Source: Oscillospiraceae bacterium (lineage in GTDB: Bacteria; Bacillota; Clostridia; Oscillospirales; Oscillospiraceae). Taken from it: a stretch of 9,970 nucleotides of DNA. The stretch covers positions 1-9,970 of the forward strand of contig JAEDEN010000060.1 in the NCBI GenBank assembly GCA_016293265.1, in the 5' to 3' direction. The translations under genes were made by a program, and so were the position numbers. Of the stretch, positions 6,231 through 9,970 are shown one piece after another; the first letter of the stretch is position 1, and the number at the start of each line of letters is the position of its first letter. The notes beneath the pieces were generated by a model. It worked only from the letters and a program-made list of their open reading frames with translations, was not told the DNA's origin and did no database searches.

Positions 6231-6761
6231 ATGAAAACCCGCACCTTTCCCATCCGCGACCTCACCTGCGCCGCCATGTGCCTTGCCCTTTGCATGGTAC
6301 TGCCCTTCCTCACCGGGCAGATCCCCCAGATCGGCAGCGCCCTTTGTCCCATGCACCTGCCGGTGCTGCTCTCAGGCTTCCTCTGCGGCCCCTGGTGGGC
6401 TCTGGCGGTGGGAGCCACGGCCCCGCTGCTGCGGCACTTCTGGCTCCATATGCCCCCGCTGGTCACCGCCATCGGCATGACCGCGGAGCTTGCCACCTAC
6501 GGCCTTGTATCGGGCCTCCTCTACCGGCGGCTGCCCAAGAAGCGTTCCAGCATTTACACCGCCCTCCTTGCCGCCATGGTGGCGGGACGACTGGTATGGG
6601 GATGCGCCATGGTGATCATTCTGGGCGTCACCGGCTCCGCTTTCACCTGGAGCGCCTTCCTCAGCGGCGCGTTGTTGAATGCCATCCCCGGTATCCTTTT
6701 GCAGGTAATCCTCATCCCGCTTCTGGTGATGGCCCTGCGCCGTGCCGGAATTTTGAAGTGA
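6231..6761 (+). CDS. ECF transporter substrate-binding S component, substrate unknown
   Basis: S components are small membrane proteins that bind a vitamin or related micronutrient and dock on the shared EcfA/A'/T energising module. This 176-residue, strongly hydrophobic protein has about six membrane segments (near 11-28, 40-53, 55-72, 78-98, 108-133 and 152-170). Helix 1 carries an AxxxA motif (A15-A19), used by S components to contact EcfT. Notable conserved-looking stretches are GQIPQIGSALCPMHLPVLLSG (29-49), GPWWALAVGATAPLLRH (53-69) and MTAELATYGLVSG (83-95). Those loops probably line the binding site. No EcfA or EcfT gene is nearby, so it would be a group II system using a module encoded elsewhere. 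ATG 6231 has GGGAG (6219-6223) 7 nt upstream. A strong terminator follows. Confidence 0.85.
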   Translation: MKTRTFPIRDLTCAAMCLALCMVLPFLTGQIPQIGSALCPMHLPVLLSGFLCGPWWALAVGATAPLLRHFWLHMPPLVTAIGMTAELATYGLVSGLLYRRLPKKRSSIYTALLAAMVAGRLVWGCAMVIILGVTGSAFTWSAFLSGALLNAIPGILLQVILIPLLVMALRRAGILK

Positions 6762-6827
6762 CATTCCCCACGAAAACACACCTGCCCCAAGGCCACGCGT
6801 CCCTGCGCGGAAAGCGTCAGACATGAA

Positions 6828-6863
6828 AAAAACCTCCCCGGACAAAAGTCCGGGGAGGTTTTT
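6828..6863. terminator. Strong bidirectional terminator between ECF-S and thiolase
   Basis: A perfect 16-bp stem (AAA plus AACCTCCCCGGAC, 6828-6843, pairing with 6848-6863) closes an AAAA loop. The A-tract before it and the T-tract after it give both strands a U-run. It serves the plus-strand ECF-S transcript and the minus-strand thiolase transcript, whose stop is 22 nt away. Confidence 0.92.
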
Positions 6864-6885
6864 GATTCAGCAAACCCTTAAGGGA

Positions 6886-8142
6886 TCAGCACTTCTCCAC
6901 TACAACAGCGGTGCCCATGCCGCCGCCGATGCACAGCGTGGCCAGGCCCTTCTTGGCCTCGGGACGCTTCATCATCTCGTGCACCAGGGTGACGATGATA
7001 CGAGCGCCGGAAGCGCCCACGGGGTGGCCCAGGGAGATGGCGCCGCCGTTGACGTTCAGCTTGGCGGGATCAATGCCCAGCTCACGGCCCACGGCGATGG
7101 ACTGAGCGGCGAAAGCCTCGTTGGCCTCGATCAGGTCGATGTCGTCGATGGTAACACCGGCCTTGGCCATAGCAGCGCGGGAAGCGGGGACGGGGCCAAC
7201 ACCCATGATCTTGGGATCGACGCCGCCCTGGCCCCAGCCGATCAGCTTGGCCATGGGCTTGAGGCCGTACTTCTCAACAGCCTCGCCGGAAGCAAGGATA
7301 ATGGCGGCAGCGCCGTCGTTGATGCCGGAAGCGTTGGCGGCGGTGACGCGCTGGGTACCCTTGTCATCAGCATCCTGAGCGCCGGTGACCTCGAAGGTGT
7401 GAACCACCTGGGGGTTGGGGGACTCGGGGCCCACAGGGAAGGCGCCGCGCAGCTTGGCGATACCCTCGGCAGTGACGCCGGCCTTGGGGAACTCATCCTT
7501 CTTGAACTCCACGATCTCCTTCTTGACCTTCACGGGGACGGGAACGATCTCATCATCGAAACGGCCGGCAGCCTGAGCGGCCTCAGCCTTCTGCTGGGAG
7601 GCAGCGGCGAACTCGTCCTGCTCCTTGCGGGTGATGCCCCAGATATCGTTGATGTTCTCAGCGGTGGTGCCCATGTGATAGTTATTGAAGGCATCCCACA
7701 GGCCGTCCTTGATCATCTCGTCCACCAGCTTCTTGTCACCCATGCGGGCGCCCCAGCGGGCATCGGTGGAGAGGAAGGGAGCGGCGCTCATGTTCTCGGT
7801 ACCGCCGCAGACAACGATGTCGGAGTCGCCGGCCAGGATGGAGCGGGCGCCCTCGATGACGGACTTCATACCGGAACCACAGACCATGCCCACGGTATAA
7901 GCAGGGACGGAGTAGGGGATACCGGCCTTGATGGAGACCTGGCGGGCAACGTTCTGGCCCAGGCCGGCGGTCAGGATGCAGCCGAACATCAGCTCATCCA
8001 CCTGCTCGGGCTTGACGCCGGCGCGGTTCAGGGCTTCCTTGACGACGATGGCACCCATCTCGGCGGCGGGGGTGTTCTTCAGGGAGCCGCCAAAGGAACC
8101 AATTGCGGTTCTGCAGCAATTCACGATATAAAGGTCTTTCAT
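6886..8142 (-). CDS. thlA: Acetyl-CoA acetyltransferase (thiolase)
   Basis: The enzyme condenses two acetyl-CoA to acetoacetyl-CoA, the first step of clostridial butyrate (or butanol) formation, and is reversible. The nucleophile is C88 in MVCGSGMKS; the partner residues are H373 (GHPVGASGAR) and C404 (CIGGGMGTA). EANEAFAAQ (339-347) and NVNGGAISLGHP (363-374) are family signatures. The protein is 418 residues against about 392 for typical ThlA. The excess is a block near 236-262 before NASGIND. ATG 8142 is chosen because GGAGG (8149-8153) lies 6 nt upstream and homologues begin at MKDLYIV; the open frame extends to 8292 without support. No crotonase, Bcd or Hbd gene is adjacent, so the rest of the pathway lies elsewhere. 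Codon choice looks restricted, as in highly expressed genes. Confidence 0.97.
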   Translation of the reverse strand: MKDLYIVNCCRTAIGSFGGSLKNTPAAEMGAIVVKEALNRAGVKPEQVDELMFGCILTAGLGQNVARQVSIKAGIPYSVPAYTVGMVCGSGMKSVIEGARSILAGDSDIVVCGGTENMSAAPFLSTDARWGARMGDKKLVDEMIKDGLWDAFNNYHMGTTAENINDIWGITRKEQDEFAAASQQKAEAAQAAGRFDDEIVPVPVKVKKEIVEFKKDEFPKAGVTAEGIAKLRGAFPVGPESPNPQVVHTFEVTGAQDADDKGTQRVTAANASGINDGAAAIILASGEAVEKYGLKPMAKLIGWGQGGVDPKIMGVGPVPASRAAMAKAGVTIDDIDLIEANEAFAAQSIAVGRELGIDPAKLNVNGGAISLGHPVGASGARIIVTLVHEMMKRPEAKKGLATLCIGGGMGTAVVVEKC

Positions 8143-8174
8143 GGTGTTCCTCCGTTTTGTGTATTTTTTTGTAA

Positions 8175-8190
8175 GCGGCAGCGCTGCCGC
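8175..8190 (-). promoter_or_regulatory. Palindrome in the thiolase mRNA leader
   Basis: GCGGCAGCGCTGCCGC is a perfect 16-bp palindrome in the untranslated leader, 21 nt upstream of the GGAGG. In RNA it gives a GC-rich stem with a minimal loop. No T-run follows on the minus strand, so it is not a terminator. It could stabilise the mRNA or be a protein-binding dyad. Confidence 0.5.
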
Positions 8191-8213
8191 ATGGATCACT
8201 GCCAAAAACGAGA

Positions 8214-8231
8214 TTGACAAATTTTTGACAA
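8214..8231. promoter_or_regulatory. Tandem TTGACAA repeat downstream of the thiolase start point
   Basis: TTGACAA-ATTT-TTGACAA repeats the same heptamer with the 18-bp spacing of a Rex site, but as a direct rather than inverted repeat. It lies about 20-37 nt downstream of the predicted start point. The heptamer equals the second half of the upstream Rex-like site. It may be an auxiliary operator. Confidence 0.35.
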
Positions 8232-8257
8232 GCGGGAACATTCCTTCCGCAAATTTG

Positions 8258-8286
8258 ATTATAGATGGTTTCCCGCCCTGCGTCAA
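8258..8286 (-). promoter_or_regulatory. Sigma-A promoter of thiolase
   Basis: On the minus strand TTGACG (8286-8281), a spacer of exactly 17 nt and a perfect TATAAT (8263-8258) form a near-consensus promoter. The predicted start is near 8251, giving a leader of about 108 nt. Confidence 0.92.
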
Positions 8287-8313
8287 TGACAATTTTTTAG
8301 GGTCACGCCAGTT

Positions 8314-8331
8314 TTGTTAAAAGTTTGACAA
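8314..8331. promoter_or_regulatory. Candidate Rex operator upstream of thiolase
   Basis: TTGTTAA-AAGT-TTGACAA differs from the Rex consensus TTGTTAA-N4-TTAACAA at one of 14 fixed positions. It lies 27 nt upstream of the -35. Rex is known to repress thiolase and butyrate-pathway genes in Clostridium, releasing DNA when NADH is high. The position upstream of the promoter, rather than on it, is less usual for simple repression. Confidence 0.6.
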
Positions 8332-8348
8332 AATGTCTCCGGTTTTCG

Positions 8349-9290
8349 TCAAGATGACGAAAGGTGGCTCTCTTTTTCTCCTTTTTCACTCAAAAGGGCA
8401 GCTGCATAGGCCTCCATGTCCAGGGAGTCATAGCGGTCCGTGACCTGAATCCGCGCTTGCCGGGCCTCCTCTTCCAGCCGGGCATCCAGCCAGGGGAGCG
8501 CCAAGCCGGCGGTATCCGTAGGCAGCCGCCGGAGAATGGAATAGCCCTCCGCCGACTCCAGGATCCCGGACAGCTGCCCCTGGTCCAAGGCAGCGGCGGA
8601 CTCCTCCAGGGATGGGGCGAAGGTCCCGTCTCCCGGCAAAAAGGTGCGGGGCCCCAAGGAATCGGCGCTTTGGGTTTTGGCGGCTTCAAAAGCCTCCCCT
8701 CCCCCGCCGTTAATCTGGGCAAAAAGCTCCGCCGCCTTGTCGGCGGCCCCTTCCCCGGCAGGAACCAGGATACGGTCCAGGGTGATGTAACCCGCCTCCG
8801 CTCCAAAGGCTTCCAGCTCCTCTTTCCCCGGCGCCATGGCGCTGCCGGGCGTCTGGGCCAGGGTACAGAGCTTCCCGTACAGCCCTCCCACAGCGGCAAG
8901 CTCCTCCGCCCGGGCCCGGGGAAGCGCCGCCCAGGGTCCGGTATCCAGGGCCGCCCGCTCCTCCTCCGTCAGCGCCACCCCCTGTTCCTCCGCCATGGCT
9001 TCCACCACGGCGTAAAGGGCGGTATCGGAAAGAGCCTGCTCCTTGGCACTTTTCCCCTCCTCACCCGCCCAGTCCGGAGCCAGGCCGGCGCCATCGCAGC
9101 GTGCCGCCATGGCGGACACAGCCCGGTCCAGCCAGCAGAAATACCGCCAGGCAGGCACCTCCCGGTCATTGACGGTGAGCAAAATCTCTTCCTCCGCACC
9201 AGGTACGGCGCCGCCGGCGGAGGGCTCCTCTGCGCCGCAGCCGGCGGCAAGAAGCGCTACAAGGGCGCAAAGGGCAAGCATCTTTCTCAT
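8349..9290 (-). CDS. Lipoprotein with SurA/PrsA-like layout and a degenerate parvulin domain
   Basis: The 313-residue protein starts with a lipoprotein signal peptide (MRKMLALCALVALLAAGC, with lipidation at C18). It is probably anchored to the outer face of the membrane. A helical Ala/Glu-rich region (about 35-160) precedes a PpiC-type domain (about 165-257: GYITLDRILV, DKAAELFAQI, AFEAAKTQSADSLGPRTFLPGDG, EGYSILRRL). A helical tail follows. PrsA/SurA proteins help secreted proteins fold and can isomerise peptidyl-prolyl bonds. Here the usual HILV and GYHII histidines are replaced by R173 and S251, so catalysis is doubtful. ATG 9290 has an AAGGAAG-type ribosome site upstream and places the signal peptide correctly. 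No convincing promoter is seen. The stop lies inside a small hairpin (8344-8362). It could also be a foldase-like protein specific to sporulation or secretion. Confidence 0.72.
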   Translation of the reverse strand: MRKMLALCALVALLAAGCGAEEPSAGGAVPGAEEEILLTVNDREVPAWRYFCWLDRAVSAMAARCDGAGLAPDWAGEEGKSAKEQALSDTALYAVVEAMAEEQGVALTEEERAALDTGPWAALPRARAEELAAVGGLYGKLCTLAQTPGSAMAPGKEELEAFGAEAGYITLDRILVPAGEGAADKAAELFAQINGGGGEAFEAAKTQSADSLGPRTFLPGDGTFAPSLEESAAALDQGQLSGILESAEGYSILRRLPTDTAGLALPWLDARLEEEARQARIQVTDRYDSLDMEAYAAALLSEKGEKESHLSSS

Positions 9291-9349
9291 GGCATCCCAC
9301 TTCCTTCCCGCCTATGGTATGCATCGGGAAAGAAAAGCAGAACCCCAAA

Positions 9350-9375
9350 AAGCCCCGGACTTTCCTCCGGGGCTT
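9350..9375 (-). terminator. Terminator of the radical SAM gene
   Basis: A 10-bp stem (AAGCCCCGGA, 9350-9359, with 9366-9375) and 6-nt loop is followed on the minus strand by TTT, extending the two stem Ts to TTTTT. It starts 4 nt after the stop codon of the radical SAM gene and isolates it from the lipoprotein gene. Confidence 0.85.
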
Positions 9376-9379
9376 GGTT

Positions 9380-9970
9380 TCAATCCTTGATATACGCTCT
9401 GACGCGGTACACCGCGCCGATCTCCTCCTCGCAGATCTTGCGGCAATTCTCGATCTCCTCTTTGGGGATGGTATCCACCACCGTCATCATCACCGTGGGC
9501 ACATACTTGCGCACCTCTTTGGCGAAGGACTTCATCGCCTCATAGGCCCCCTTGTGGATGGGGTGGCAAAGGGCGTCGTACTTTTCCGCGGTATCGGTAT
9601 TCAGGGAGATGGAGACCATGTCGAAGCGGCCGGCAAAATCCGGGGCGATGTCCCGGCCGTGAATGAGGCTGCCGGTGCCGTTGGTGTCCATGCGGGTGTA
9701 GATCTTCTCACCCTTTTCCTTCATCCGGTCGATGACCCAGCAGATATCGTCGATGCGGTAGCTGGGCTCGCCGAAGCCCACAAACACCAGCTGCTTGTAC
9801 TTGGAGAGGTCATGGCTCTCGATGGAGGCCAGAATCTCCTCTTTTGTAGGCTCCCGCTTCAGCCACAGGTTGTGGGTGTAGATGCTGCCGCCGGAGCCCT
9901 GGTTGTGCCGCAGGCAGAACTCGCAGTTGAAGTTGCAGCGGTTGGTGGGGTTCACATACAGGTTGTCCCC
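9380..9970 (-). CDS. TatD-associated radical SAM protein, C-terminal part; start outside the window
   Basis: The visible 196 residues run from GDNLYVNPTNRCNFNCEFC to the stop. The cysteine motif CX3CX2C (CNFNCEFC) binds the 4Fe-4S cluster that cleaves S-adenosylmethionine. GFGEPSYR, RMDTNGTGSLIHGRD, MVSISLNTDTAEKYDALCHP and the ending RVRAYIKD fit the small radical SAM family typically encoded beside the TatD nuclease in Firmicutes. Its substrate is unknown. An apparent start at 9955 is really a GTG valine inside LYVNPTNRC, and the frame stays open to the window edge, so the gene is truncated here. Only about 10 residues should be missing, judging from family length. tatD would be expected just beyond 9970. 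Confidence 0.88.
   Translation of the reverse strand, partial: GDNLYVNPTNRCNFNCEFCLRHNQGSGGSIYTHNLWLKREPTKEEILASIESHDLSKYKQLVFVGFGEPSYRIDDICWVIDRMKEKGEKIYTRMDTNGTGSLIHGRDIAPDFAGRFDMVSISLNTDTAEKYDALCHPIHKGAYEAMKSFAKEVRKYVPTVMMTVVDTIPKEEIENCRKICEEEIGAVYRVRAYIKD

Noticed and set aside
6823..8217. Open frame of 464 codons on the plus strand covering the whole thiolase gene
   Set aside because: Its Gly/Ala/Asp/His-rich product has no recognisable motif, and its beginning lies inside the terminator hairpin. Codon bias of the thiolase gene removes stops from the opposite strand.
8344..8362. Hairpin TTTCGTCA/TGACGAAA at the end of the lipoprotein gene as a terminator
   Set aside because: The stop codon lies in the stem and no T-run follows on the minus strand, so there is no support for intrinsic termination.
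9311..9324. CATACCATA-like element upstream of the lipoprotein gene as a sigma-E or sigma-K promoter
   Set aside because: The -10 resembles these consensuses, but no acceptable -35 occurs at the required distance.

Overview
The window looks like a chromosomal segment of a GC-rich, spore-forming, strictly anaerobic member of the Clostridia. An Oscillospiraceae-type gut bacterium (the Flavonifractor/Oscillibacter/Lawsonibacter area) is my best guess. The reasons are a sporulation gene (spoIIP), a pyruvate:ferredoxin oxidoreductase, a clostridial acetyl-CoA acetyltransferase, an orphan ECF vitamin-transporter S component, strong GGAGG ribosome binding sites and high GC in third codon positions. 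The lineage is inferred from gene content and was not tested. I see no tRNA, rRNA, CRISPR array, insertion sequence or phage gene.

Layout. The left edge (1-313, minus) holds the N-terminus of PFOR. It has a sigma-A promoter (TTTACA-17-TATAAT), a leader hairpin and a Rex-like operator. Divergent from it, comM/yifB (565-2082, plus) encodes a Mg-chelatase-type AAA+ ATPase. It converges through a shared 12-bp terminator on spoIIP (2120-3268, minus). Upstream of spoIIP on the same strand lie nfo (endonuclease IV, 3339-4172) and a 45-residue small ORF (4247-4384). The nfo-spoIIP gap carries a perfect inverted repeat that contains the spoIIP Shine-Dalgarno, overlapped by a possible sigma-E promoter.

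A good sigma-A promoter (TTGATG-17-TATGAT, 4588-4616) starts a plus-strand cluster. It comprises a uridine-kinase-like P-loop protein with an extra N-terminal domain (4649-5713), a DUF3842 protein overlapping it by ATGA (5710-6123), and an ECF transporter S component (6231-6761). A strong bidirectional terminator (6828-6863) ends it. This cluster is the best candidate here for an undescribed system: uptake of a small vitamin- or nucleoside-like compound followed by phosphorylation.

On the right, three minus-strand genes follow. They are thiolase (6886-8142), with a consensus promoter and a one-mismatch Rex operator; a parvulin-type lipoprotein lacking the usual active-site histidines (8349-9290); and the C-terminal part of a TatD-associated radical SAM protein (9380-9970, open at the edge). 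PFOR and thiolase are successive steps from pyruvate to acetoacetyl-CoA in butyrate-type fermentation. Their Rex-like sites suggest shared control by the NADH/NAD+ ratio.
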